From: Paracoccaceae bacterium
GTDB taxonomy: Bacteria; Pseudomonadota; Alphaproteobacteria; Rhodobacterales; Rhodobacteraceae
DNA length: 59,804 nt
Direction of reading: 5' to 3'
Assembly: GCA_023383015.1 (NCBI GenBank)
Contig: JAHDXW010000026.1
Span: forward strand, 1-59,804
The position numbers and the translations under genes were made by a program. Below the pieces are notes generated by a model. That model worked only from the letters and a program-made list of their open reading frames with translations, had not been told where the DNA came from and did not search any database. Positions 46,097 to 54,442 of this stretch are shown piece after piece (position 1 is the first letter of the stretch; every line of letters begins with the position of its first letter).

Positions 46097-47173
46097 TCAG
46101 CCCGCCCTGAGCCCGGCCTGCGCCAGCAGCGGCAGCACGCGGTCGCGGAAGAAGGGCAGCTCCTCAGTGCAGTTGACGAAGGCGAGCGCGGCGCCGCCGT
46201 AGCCCTCGGCGGCGATCGCCGCGATCTCCTCGGCCACCTTCCGGGGGCTGCCGACCAGCGGATAGCTGCCCGCACCGCCGGCAAAGCGCTGGCGGTAGAG
46301 GTCGAAGGCGCGTGCGTCATGCGAGCCGGCAAACGCCTTCTTGCCGGCCATGTGGGCGTCCACCGCCGCCTGGTCGGCCGCCGTCACGGCATAGTGGCGA
46401 TAGTAGGCCTCGGCCTCGGCGGTGGTCTCGCGGCAGACCACATGGGCCACGGTCAACACGCCCACCCGCCGCCCGGCCGCCGCGGCGCGGCCGGCGATGT
46501 CGGCGACATGCCGCCGGCCGTCCTCGATGTCGGTGAAGGTCGAGAAGAGGTAGTCGCAGTGCCGGGCGGCGAAATCGCGGCCGGCGTCCGAGAAGGCGGC
46601 GTTCATCGTCACCGGCCGCGGCCGCTGCAGGCTTGCCGGCCGGCTGACGACGCCTCTCAGCCGGTAGTATTCCCCCGCCACGTCGAAGGGCGCGTCGGCG
46701 GCATAGGCGCGCTCGATGATGTCCAGCCACTCGGCTGCCTGCTTGTAGGGGCGCGCCGCCGGGGTGGTGGCGAACATCGCGAACTCGCCGGGGTTCCAGC
46801 CGCAGACGATGTTCAGCCCGGCGCGGCCGTGGCTGATGTGGTGGACCGTCGCCAGCGCCTTGGCGGCATAGACCGGATGCACGAGCGGGACATGCACGGT
46901 CATGAACAGCGCGATCCGGCTGGTCGCGGCGGCCAGCCCCGCGGCCCAGGTGAAGGTCTCGAACGACCATTCGCGCGCCCGCGTCTGCCCGCCGAAGCCC
47001 TGCCAGCGCGCGATCGGCAGGAAGAACTCGAAGCCCGCATCCTCGGCCATGCGGGCGGCGGCAAGGTTGTCGTCCCAGCCGGCGCGCCAGCGCTCGGGCA
47101 CGGTGGTGATGGCAAGCCCGCCGTCGGCGTTGGCGGCGAAGACGCCAAGCTTGAAGCGGCCCGGCCCCGCCAT
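46097..47173 (-). CDS. LLM-class FMN-dependent monooxygenase
   Basis: Luciferase-like (beta/alpha)8 monooxygenase of 358 residues. FFLPIARWQGFGGQTRAREW and GRAGLNIVCGWNPGEFAMF are the conserved flavin and substrate regions of the RutA/SsuD/DmoA group. AEWLDIIERAYAADAPFDV and GSYPLVGSPRKVAEEIAAI are the late motifs. It needs reduced FMN from a reductase not found here. First gene of the catabolic cluster, so it probably begins the pathway. The ATG giving MAGPGRFKLGVF was preferred over an upstream TTG. Confidence 0.9.
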   Translation of the reverse strand: MAGPGRFKLGVFAANADGGLAITTVPERWRAGWDDNLAAARMAEDAGFEFFLPIARWQGFGGQTRAREWSFETFTWAAGLAAATSRIALFMTVHVPLVHPVYAAKALATVHHISHGRAGLNIVCGWNPGEFAMFATTPAARPYKQAAEWLDIIERAYAADAPFDVAGEYYRLRGVVSRPASLQRPRPVTMNAAFSDAGRDFAARHCDYLFSTFTDIEDGRRHVADIAGRAAAAGRRVGVLTVAHVVCRETTAEAEAYYRHYAVTAADQAAVDAHMAGKKAFAGSHDARAFDLYRQRFAGGAGSYPLVGSPRKVAEEIAAIAAEGYGGAALAFVNCTEELPFFRDRVLPLLAQAGLRAG

Positions 47174-47340
47174 CGGATGTGCCCGCACGTCGCCCAAGCC
47201 GCCGTCCCTGCCCGCCGCTGCCCTGCCGGCGTTGCCGCCGGTGCCCCTCGCGGGCGCCCGCGGCGGGCAACCGCGATACCATGCCCGGGCGCGTCAGGCA
47301 GGCGTCAACGGCACGCCCCCCGCGCCCGCCCGAGCCCTGC

Positions 47341-47904
47341 TCAGTAGAAGGGCGCCCCGGGCGACGTGAACCAGATGCGGAAGGTGCCCTCGGCCCCGCG
47401 CTTGCCGGCCACCACGATGTGGTAGGTCGTGCCCTGCACCACCGGAAAGCTCATGCGGCTGGTGCGGTAGGTGTAGCGGTTGGCCCGGTCGTAATCGTCG
47501 TTCAGCCGCACCCGCTGCAGGTTCGCCAGGGTGGTGCCGGTGTAGGCTGCCAGCACCGTGTCGATCTGCGAGCCATGGGTGTCGACGATCATCGTGCCGG
47601 TCGTCGGCGCCTGCAGGCGGTACCACAGCGTCGTGGAGTCGGCGAGCGCACGGTGGCGCGGCTCCCCGGGCTCGCGCGTGGCATCGGCCGTCGTTCCGCC
47701 GGCCGCGGCGCGCGCGCCCGCCGGCAGCGGCACGAACAGCGCCGAGCCGAAATCGTCGTTCCCCGGCCGCTCGCTGGCCGCCATGACGGCCAGCGCCCCG
47801 CCGGTATCCTCCTGTGCGGCCGCCTCCCCGACAGGGGCGACGCCGCCTGCCAGCCCCGCCAGCGTGCCGATGCACAGCAGGCGGGCGAACCATGCGCGTT
47901 TCAT
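47341..47904 (-). CDS. Secreted PPC-domain protein
   Basis: 187 residues. The signal peptide (about 1-32, ending GEAAAQE) is followed by a pre-peptidase C-terminal (PPC)-like beta-sandwich. The opening is NDDFGSALFVPLP, then WYRLQAPTTGTMIVDTHGSQ, DTVLAAYTGTTLANLQRV and LNDDYDRANRYTYRTSRMSF. Such domains normally accompany proteases, but here the domain stands alone. The ATG giving MKRAWFARL has GAGG seven bases upstream. A decayed paralogue lies directly upstream on the same strand. Confidence 0.82.
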   Translation of the reverse strand: MKRAWFARLLCIGTLAGLAGGVAPVGEAAAQEDTGGALAVMAASERPGNDDFGSALFVPLPAGARAAAGGTTADATREPGEPRHRALADSTTLWYRLQAPTTGTMIVDTHGSQIDTVLAAYTGTTLANLQRVRLNDDYDRANRYTYRTSRMSFPVVQGTTYHIVVAGKRGAEGTFRIWFTSPGAPFY

Positions 47905-48249
47905 GATCATACCTCGGTCAGGCAGGCCGGCCGACACGGCGGGGCGCCGTGCGCCGGACCTGCGTCCAGCAGTCTGCGCGCCGGCGCGGCACTGTCAATC
48001 GCAACGCGCTGCCCGGACCCTGCCGACCGCGGCCGACCGGCGGGAGGGCGCCGGCGCCGGGCGCGGACCCGGCCCCGCAGGGCCGGCAGCCGCATTTCCG
48101 CCGGCCTCCGGATTGCCGCCCCAAGCGGAAACGGAAATCGCGCCGCGCCCCCCGATTGCGGAAGGGGAAGCGGGAACGCATTCCGCCCGTCACCGACTCC
48201 GCCGGGAAATTCCCGGCACCCGCGGCAGGCGGAATGGCGCGCCCCGCGC
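47905..48249. other. Intergenic stretch between the PPC-domain gene and its decayed paralogue
   Basis: About 345 GC-rich bases with no supported gene. It must include the promoter of the intact PPC-domain gene; no clear -35/-10 pair was identified. A short weak stem-like repeat near 48110-48180 has no T-run. Confidence 0.4.
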
Positions 48250-48815
48250 GGTCGGTTGCGGGGAATGCCCGGCGGCGTCAGCAACAGTCGGCAGCTGCCC
48301 TCGGCGCCCGGGACGCCGGCGACAGCGACCGGATGGATCCGCCCCTGAACCACCGGGAAGGTGACGCGGCTCGTCAGGTGACAGAAGGGCTCGTCGACAT
48401 CGTGGTCGTCGTTCAGCGCCAGCGGGCGGCGCAGTCGGCATGGCGGCGTCCGCGACAGACCGCGACCACGGTTCGATGCGCGACCCGTGGGTGTCGGGCG
48501 TCATCGCGCCCGTCGAGGGCGCAATGACGGTTTACCGGACGGTTGTCGTGTCATCGGGCGAGCGGTGGGGCGGTTCGCCCGGCGCGCGCGTCGCCTCGCT
48601 GGAGTTGCCGTTGACGGCGACACGGCGGTCGGCCCCCGGCCGGATGACGAAGGCCGAGGCGATGGCGTCGTTGACGGGCGGTGCCTCGGCGGCCGCGGGC
48701 CCTGGCGCGGCCGGCCCCCGCTGCCCTTGCCGGCCCCCTCCTGCGCAACGGCGGCCGACGCCGCGATCACCCCTGCCGCAATGCCGGCGATTGCGCCGGC
48801 AGCCCGGACGACCAT
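48250..48815 (-). pseudogene. Decayed paralogue of the PPC-domain gene
   Basis: Reading the minus strand across three frames recovers a copy of the adjacent PPC protein. It has a signal-like start (MVVRAAGAIAGIAAGVIAAS), then NDAIASAFVIRPGADRRVAV and EATRAPGEPPHRSPDDTTTV. An in-frame TAA follows at 48532-48534, where the intact copy has Tyr. IAPSTGAMTPDTHGSRIE is next, then a frameshift before LNDDHDVDEPFCHLTSRVTF and FPVVQGRIHPVAVAGV-GAEG. At least two frameshifts and one stop make it non-functional. Confidence 0.8.
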
Positions 48816-49052
48816 CAATGCCTCCCCTGATCCGACCGGCGCATTTCGCCGGAAGATCAAACCGCACCGGCAGAAACGGGGCACCGGACGCCGGGCAAGT
48901 TCGTCAACCGGGATTCATCCTTTTCGGGCTCCGGCAACACGCTCTCCCCGCCCTTCCCGGCAGTCGCCGGCGGGCTTGCGGCGCGCCTGCGGTTCCGCGA
49001 CACAGGGGGCGCCCGCGCGACCGGGTCGCGGGCCGGGATGGGGGGCGAGGGG

Positions 49053-50261
49053 ATGGAGTTGACCGCCGACGGCCAGCGTGCCGGGCACGGGCTGCGACCG
49101 CTGATCGCCGATCTGGATGTCGAGAACATCGCCGACCTCGCCGCCCGCGCCGCGGCGATTCCCGGCATCCTGACGCTCTGGTACGGCGAGGGCGACGTCG
49201 TCACCCCCGCCTTCATCCGCGACGCGGCGAAGGCCGCGCTCGACGCCGGCGCCACCTTTTACGAGCCCGACATGCGCGGGTGGGCCGACCTCGTCGCGGC
49301 GCTGTCGGGCTACCTGTCGCGGCTCCACGGCCGCACCGTCGGGCCCGACCGCTCGACGGTGACGCCGGGCGGCATGCAGGCGGTGCATCTGGCGCTGATG
49401 CTGGTTGCCGGCCCCGGCGACAACGTCGTCTTCCTCGAGCCGCAGTGGCCGAACATCCGCCGCGCCATCCACCTTGCCGGGGCCGAGCCGCGCCCGGTCG
49501 CGCTGGAGGAGACGGCGGCGGGCTGGCGGCTCGACCTCGACCGGCTGCTTGCCGCCTGCGACGGGCGCACGCGGGCGATCATGTTCTCCTCGCCCTCCAA
49601 CCCCTGCGGCTGGACGGCATCGGCCGACGAACTCCGGGCGATGATCGGGCACTGCCGCCGCAGCGGCGTCTGGGTCATCGCCGACGAGGTCTACAACCGG
49701 CTGTCCTTCGCCGCCGACGCGGCCCCCTCGGTGATCGCGCTGGCCGCGCCCGAGGACCGCGTGCTGTCGGTCAACTCGTTCTCGAAGGCCTGGGCGATGA
49801 CGGGCTGGAGGCTGGGCTGGCTGACCCACCCGCCCTCGCTGCAGGTCCGGCTCGGGGCGATGACGCAATACGTCAACTCCGGCACCGCGCCCTTCGTGCA
49901 GGCGGCCGGGGCGGCGGCGCTGCAGGACGGCGAGGGGCTGGTGGCGGCACTGCGCGAGCGCTGCAGGGCGGGCATCGAGACCGCATGGGAAGCTCTCGGC
50001 AGCATCAACCGCCTCCGCCTCGGCCCCCGGCCGCCGGGGGGGATGTATGCCTTCTTCCGCATCGAGGGCATCGACGACAGCCGCGAAGCCTGCCGGATGC
50101 TGATCGAGGAGGCCGGGGTGGGCCTTGCCCCGGGCCATCTGTTCGGCGCCCCGGGCAGGGCGCATCTGCGGATGTGCGTGGCCCGCGACACCGCCCGGAT
50201 CGCCGAGGCGTCCGACCGAATCGCGCGCGCGCTGCGGCGCGACCGGGGCCGCGGCGGCTGA
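49053..50261 (+). CDS. Class I/II PLP-dependent aminotransferase
   Basis: 402-residue fold-type I aminotransferase. LWYGEGDVVTPAFIRDAAK is the opening, VTPGGMQAVHLALMLVAGPG the cofactor glycine loop, and FSSPSNPCGWTA with VIADEVYNRL the PLP ring contacts. VNSFSKAWAMTGWRLGW holds the Schiff-base lysine. C-terminal AHLRMCVARD carries the substrate-carboxylate arginine. It is monocistronic and convergent with the iron-binding protein gene. Substrate unknown (aspartate/aromatic type range). An ATG five codons upstream is an alternative start. Confidence 0.87.
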   Translation: MELTADGQRAGHGLRPLIADLDVENIADLAARAAAIPGILTLWYGEGDVVTPAFIRDAAKAALDAGATFYEPDMRGWADLVAALSGYLSRLHGRTVGPDRSTVTPGGMQAVHLALMLVAGPGDNVVFLEPQWPNIRRAIHLAGAEPRPVALEETAAGWRLDLDRLLAACDGRTRAIMFSSPSNPCGWTASADELRAMIGHCRRSGVWVIADEVYNRLSFAADAAPSVIALAAPEDRVLSVNSFSKAWAMTGWRLGWLTHPPSLQVRLGAMTQYVNSGTAPFVQAAGAAALQDGEGLVAALRERCRAGIETAWEALGSINRLRLGPRPPGGMYAFFRIEGIDDSREACRMLIEEAGVGLAPGHLFGAPGRAHLRMCVARDTARIAEASDRIARALRRDRGRGG

Positions 50262-50291
50262 CCCGCCCGCCGGCCCCGGGGCGCCCGCCGC

Positions 50292-51302
50292 TCAGGGCAT
50301 GCCGGCGCGATCGTAGACCTGCACCGCGCGGGCGGCATTGGTGCCGTAGACCGAGGCGTTGACGTCGCTCGCCTTGAAGTCGAGGTAGGCGCCGATCGGC
50401 CCGGACGGCTGCACGCCGGCGACCACCGGATACTCGTTGTTGCCGTCGGCGAAGATGCGCTGCGCCTCGTCGCTGGTCAGGTACTCCAGGAACGCGATCG
50501 CGGCGTCACGGTTCGGCGCCGTGGCGACGACGCCCGCGCCCGACAGGTTCACATGCGCGCCGCGGTCGTCCTGGTTGGGGAAGATGATCCCGACCTTCTC
50601 GGCCACCGCCCGGTCCTCGGGGCTGGAGGACGCAGCTAGCCGGCCCCAGTAGTAGGTGTTGCCGACGCCGATCCAGCACTCGCCTGCCGCCACCGCCTTG
50701 ATCTGGTCGGTGTCGCCGCCCTGCGGGGCGCGGGCAAGGTTGGCCGCCAGCCCGCGGGCCCATTCCTCGGCCGCGGCCTCGCCGGCGACCTCGATCAGTT
50801 CGGCCATCAGCGAGATGTTGTAGATGTTCGACGACGAGCGGATGCAGACCTCGCCCTTCCAGCGCGGATCGGCAAGATCCTCGTAGTCGGCCAGCCCCTC
50901 GGGCACGCCGCGCGACTTGTCGTAGTAGATGACCCGCGCCCGCGTGGTCAGGCCGAACCACAGGTTGTCGGGGTGCTGGTACTTGGCGGGTACGCGCTCT
51001 TCCAGAACCGCGCTGTCGACGGGCGCGAAGATGCCCGCCTCAACCGCCCGGTGCAGCCGCCCGCCGTCGACGGTGATCAGCAGGTCGGCGGGGCTGTTGG
51101 CGCCCTCCGACAGGATCCGCTCCATCAGCTGGTCGGCCTCGCCCTCGATGAGGTTGACCGTGATTCCGGTCTGGGCGGTGAAGTTCTCGTAGAGCGCGAG
51201 ATCGGTGTCGTAGTGGCGTGACGAATAGAGGTTCAGCTCGGCCGCCGTGGCCGGGGCCGCGGTCAGGAAGGCAAGGGCGATCGCCGTCGCGGGCATGCGC
51301 AT
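50292..51302 (-). CDS. Ferric-iron ABC transporter periplasmic binding protein (FbpA/FutA type)
   Basis: 336 residues with a signal peptide (about 1-20) and a class II periplasmic-binding fold. LNLYSSRHYDTDLALYENF is the ligand-site opening, with tyrosines expected to bind Fe3+. VIYYDKSRGVPEGLADYEDL and VGNTYYWGRLAASS give further tyrosines typical of ferric-binding proteins. The ATG has AGGAG seven bases upstream. The permease gene is divergent, 210 bases away. Confidence 0.92.
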   Translation of the reverse strand: MRMPATAIALAFLTAAPATAAELNLYSSRHYDTDLALYENFTAQTGITVNLIEGEADQLMERILSEGANSPADLLITVDGGRLHRAVEAGIFAPVDSAVLEERVPAKYQHPDNLWFGLTTRARVIYYDKSRGVPEGLADYEDLADPRWKGEVCIRSSSNIYNISLMAELIEVAGEAAAEEWARGLAANLARAPQGGDTDQIKAVAAGECWIGVGNTYYWGRLAASSSPEDRAVAEKVGIIFPNQDDRGAHVNLSGAGVVATAPNRDAAIAFLEYLTSDEAQRIFADGNNEYPVVAGVQPSGPIGAYLDFKASDVNASVYGTNAARAVQVYDRAGMP

Positions 51303-51401
51303 GGGGGTCTCCTGTACAAGATCGGTCGCCTGCCTGGCGGCACGCCTCCCGGGGGGCGCGGCTGGGTCGGCCTGTGGCGCGGGCGGCCGGTGCGGCCTGC
51401 C

Positions 51402-51438
51402 TCGGGCATTCTCTACACCGCCGATCAATTCCTGACAA
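51402..51438 (-). promoter_or_regulatory. Predicted promoter of the ferric-binding protein gene
   Basis: On the minus strand TTGTCA (51433-51438) and TAGAGA (51410-51415) are 17 bases apart, an excellent pair, about 100 bases before the start codon. The surrounding AATTGATC-type AT-rich bases could include an iron-responsive site (Fur/Irr/RirA), but no full consensus is recognisable. Confidence 0.55.
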
Positions 51439-51511
51439 GATGCGTCGGGAAATCTGGACTTGCGCGGCCGGCTCCGCTAAGCGGCCATGCCGGATGCAGG
51501 AAACGGGCGCG

Positions 51512-53242
51512 ATGAGCGAACTGCAGGTGATCCCCGATGCCGGCGCGCGGCCGCCGTCCGCAGGCGGGCGCGGCCGCCGCCCCGGGCTGGTCTGGAGCAT
51601 CGGGGCCGTGGCCATCGCGGCGCTCATCCTGCTGCCGGTGGTGGCCGTCCTGGTCCGGTTGGCCCAGCCCTCCGACGGGGTCTGGGATCATCTCGCGGCC
51701 ACGCTCCTGCCGGTCTATGTCGTCAACAGCCTGGCGCTGGTGGCCGGCGTGGTGTCGCTTGCGGTGGCGATCGGCGTCGGGGCGGGCTGGCTGGTCGCGG
51801 CCTTCGACTTCCCCGGCCGGCGGGTCTTCGAATGGGCGCTGATCCTGCCGATGACGGTGCCGGGCTATGTGATCGCGATCGTCTACTTCGACCTCCTGAC
51901 CTTCGCCGGCCCGGTCCAGACAGCACTGCGCGAGGCGACCGGCTGGCGGCGGGGCGACTACTGGTTTCCGCAGGTGGCCTCGCTGCCCGGGGCGGCGGTG
52001 CTGCTGGCGCTGGTGCTCTACCCCTATGTCTACCTGCTTGCGCGCACCGCCTTCCTGCGCCAGTCGCGCCACCTTATGGAGGCCGCGCGCAGCCTCGGCA
52101 TCGGCCCCTGGGCGGCGTTCGGCCGCGTCGCCCTGCCGCTGGCACGGCCGGCGATCGCGGCCGGGGCGGGCTTCGTCGCGATGGAGACGCTGGCTGACTA
52201 CGGCACCGTGCAGCACCTCGGCGTGCCGACGCTGACGTCGGGCATCTTCCGCACCTGGTTCGCGGCCGGCTCGCCGGTGGCGGCGGCCCAGCTTGCCGCG
52301 CTGCTTCTCGGCTTCGTGGCCTTCGTGCTGGTGCTCGAGCGGGCGGGGCGGGCGGGACGGCGCTACGCCACCGACCCCGGCGGCCGGGCGGCGGTGATCC
52401 CGCGCCGGCGGCTGGGGCCTGCGGGGGCGGCGGCGGCGGCGGCGGCATGCCTGGTGCCGGTGGCGCTCGGCTTCCTGCTGCCGGTGGCCGAACTGGCGCG
52501 CCACCACCTCGCCACCGGCGATTCGATGTGGGGCCCGCGCTTCTTCACCTTCGCCCGCAACAGCCTCGTGCTTGCCGGCGTCGCGGCGGCGGTGATCCTG
52601 GCGCTCGGCCTGTTCCTGGCCTATGCACGGCGGCTGGACGGCGGGCGGGCGGTGCAGGCGGCGATCCAGGCGGCCGGCTTCGGCTATGCCATCCCCGGGG
52701 CGGTGATCGCGGTCGGCGTGCTGTTCCCGCTCGCCTGGGCCGACCGGACGCTGAACGCGATCCTCGGAGCGACGCTCGGGCTGACGCCGGGGCTCGTGTT
52801 CACCGGCACCATCGCGGCGCTGCTTTTTGCCTACACCGTCCGCTTCCTTGCGATCGCGCTGTCGTCGCTCGAGGCGGGGCTCGCGCGCATCCCGCCCTCG
52901 TTCGACGAGGCCGCGCGCAGCCTCGGCAGCGGGCCGGCGGGGGCGCTTGCGCGCGTGCACCTGCCGCTCCTGCGGCCCTCGATCCTGTCGGCGGCGATCT
53001 TCGTCTTCGCCGATGTCATGAAGGAACTGCCGGCGACGCTGATCGTGCGCCCGTTCAACTTCGACACGCTTGCGGTGCGGGTGTTCCGGCTGGCCGCCGA
53101 TGCCCGCGTGGCCGAGGCATCGACCGGGGCGCTGGTGATCGTCGCCGCCGGGATCGTGCCGGTGGTGCTGCTCAGCCGGGCGATGAACGCCGAGACGCCG
53201 CGCCGGCGGGGCGCGCCCACGGCCGGCCGGCCGGGGGGTTGA
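51512..53242 (+). CDS. Ferric-iron ABC transporter permease, two-domain (FbpB type)
   Basis: 576 residues with two fused permease domains and about twelve membrane helices. Each half carries the EAA loop that docks the ATPase: EAARSLGIGPWAAFGRV in the first and EAARSLGSGPAGALARV in the second. MTVPGYVIAIVYFDLLTF and KELPATLIVRPFNFDTLAVR are characteristic of the FbpB/FutB group. The ATPase subunit gene is not in the window, so it must be encoded elsewhere or shared. Start: ATG giving MSELQVIPD; one 18 bases upstream is possible. Confidence 0.92.
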   Translation: MSELQVIPDAGARPPSAGGRGRRPGLVWSIGAVAIAALILLPVVAVLVRLAQPSDGVWDHLAATLLPVYVVNSLALVAGVVSLAVAIGVGAGWLVAAFDFPGRRVFEWALILPMTVPGYVIAIVYFDLLTFAGPVQTALREATGWRRGDYWFPQVASLPGAAVLLALVLYPYVYLLARTAFLRQSRHLMEAARSLGIGPWAAFGRVALPLARPAIAAGAGFVAMETLADYGTVQHLGVPTLTSGIFRTWFAAGSPVAAAQLAALLLGFVAFVLVLERAGRAGRRYATDPGGRAAVIPRRRLGPAGAAAAAAACLVPVALGFLLPVAELARHHLATGDSMWGPRFFTFARNSLVLAGVAAAVILALGLFLAYARRLDGGRAVQAAIQAAGFGYAIPGAVIAVGVLFPLAWADRTLNAILGATLGLTPGLVFTGTIAALLFAYTVRFLAIALSSLEAGLARIPPSFDEAARSLGSGPAGALARVHLPLLRPSILSAAIFVFADVMKELPATLIVRPFNFDTLAVRVFRLAADARVAEASTGALVIVAAGIVPVVLLSRAMNAETPRRRGAPTAGRPGG

Positions 53243-53293
53243 CCTCCCCCCCGGGCTCGGCGACACCCGCCGGAGGCGCTGCGGGAGACCCCG

Positions 53294-54277
53294 ATGACCC
53301 TGTTCACAGCCGACGAGCTTGCCGCCGCCGCGGCCCGCGTCCATCAGGTGATGGCGCCCACCGCCCAGCATGCCTGGCCGACGCTGGCCCGCCGGCTTGG
53401 CTGCGAGGTCTGGGTCAAGCACGAGAACCACGGCCCGACCGGCGCCTTCAAGGCGCGCGGGGCGATCACCTACATCGACTGGCTGCGGCAGACGGCGCCG
53501 GAGGTCAGGGGCATCGTCACTGCCACCCGCGGCAACCACGGCCAGGCCCAGGCGCGGGCGGCGCGGGCGGCGGGGCTGCGGGCGGTGATCTACGTTCCCC
53601 GCGGCAACAGCCCCGAGAAGAACGCCGCGATGCGCGCCTTCGGGGCCGAGCTGGTGGAGTTCGGGGCCGACTTCGACACCGCCAGGGAGGAGGCGTTCCG
53701 CATCGCCGCCGCCGAGGGGCTGCACATCGTGCCGCCCTTCCACCGCGAACTGGTGCGCGGCGTGGCCACCTACGCCTGGGAGTTCTTCCGCGCCGCGCCC
53801 GCGCTCGACACCGTCTATGTGCCGATCGGCTGCGGGTCGGGCATCTGCGGCGTGATCGCGGCGCGCGACGCGTTGGGGCTGGGCACGCGGATCGTGGGCG
53901 TGGTCAGCGAGGGGGCGCAGACGGCGCTCCTGTCGGTTGCCGCCGGACGGCCGGTGCCGACCGAGGCCGCCCGCACCTTTGCCGACGGCATGGCTGTCCG
54001 CGTGCCGGTGCCCGAGGCGATGGCGGTCTACGGCCCGGGGGCGGAGCGGATCGTGGCGGTGGACGACGATGCGGTGGCGGCGGCGATCCGGGCCTATTTC
54101 GCCGACACCCACAACGCCGCCGAGGGGGCGGGGGCGGCGCCGCTGGCAGCGCTGATGGCCGAACGCGACCGCATGGCCGGCCGCAGGGTGGGCGTGATCC
54201 TGAGCGGCGGCAACATCGACAGCGACTGGTTTGCCGAGGCCCTGGCGGGCGGCACGCCCCGCCCGCGCGAGGGCTGA
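53294..54277 (+). CDS. Threonine dehydratase-like PLP enzyme (fold type II)
   Basis: 327-residue serine/threonine-dehydratase-type protein without an ACT domain. WVKHENHGPTGAFKARGA carries the PLP lysine (Lys53), ATRGNHGQAQARAARAAG the substrate loop, and PIGCGSGICGVIAARDA the phosphate-binding glycine loop. ILSGGNIDSDWF is the usual C-terminal motif. Related enzymes are catabolic threonine dehydratase and hydroxyaspartate dehydratase; specificity cannot be told. It follows the iron permease by 51 bases and ends at a strong terminator. Confidence 0.9.
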   Translation: MTLFTADELAAAAARVHQVMAPTAQHAWPTLARRLGCEVWVKHENHGPTGAFKARGAITYIDWLRQTAPEVRGIVTATRGNHGQAQARAARAAGLRAVIYVPRGNSPEKNAAMRAFGAELVEFGADFDTAREEAFRIAAAEGLHIVPPFHRELVRGVATYAWEFFRAAPALDTVYVPIGCGSGICGVIAARDALGLGTRIVGVVSEGAQTALLSVAAGRPVPTEAARTFADGMAVRVPVPEAMAVYGPGAERIVAVDDDAVAAAIRAYFADTHNAAEGAGAAPLAALMAERDRMAGRRVGVILSGGNIDSDWFAEALAGGTPRPREG

Positions 54278-54293
54278 GCCCCGTCCGGGGCGG

Positions 54294-54320
54294 TCCGTCC
54301 CACGCGTGGGACGGATTTTT
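54294..54320 (+). terminator. Intrinsic terminator after the dehydratase gene
   Basis: A perfect palindrome TCCGTCCCACG / CGTGGGACGGA (11 bases per arm) is followed immediately by TTTTT. It lies 17 bases after the gene stop. The minus strand lacks a T-run after the stem, so it serves the plus strand. Confidence 0.9.
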
Positions 54321-54356
54321 ATCCTTTTCTGAACAACGGTTTGCTGGAAGTCGTTC

Positions 54357-54374
54357 ACAGTCTGTCAAGACTGT
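54357..54374. other. Short hairpin ACAGTCT-GTCA-AGACTGT
   Basis: A seven-base-pair perfect stem with a four-base loop in the convergent gap between the dehydratase and pgi genes. It has no T-run on either side, so it is not a standard terminator. It could slow RNA polymerase after pgi or be a protein site. Confidence 0.35.
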
Positions 54375-54442
54375 CCCGGGCAAGCGCGCGCCGCCCGGGG
54401 CGCGGGCCGACCCCGCCTGCCCCTGACTGCGCCGCCGGTGCC

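Noticed and set aside
54357-54374. Terminator for the zwf-pgl-pgi operon
   Set aside because: A good stem, but no T-run follows on the minus strand, so it was listed only as a hairpin.
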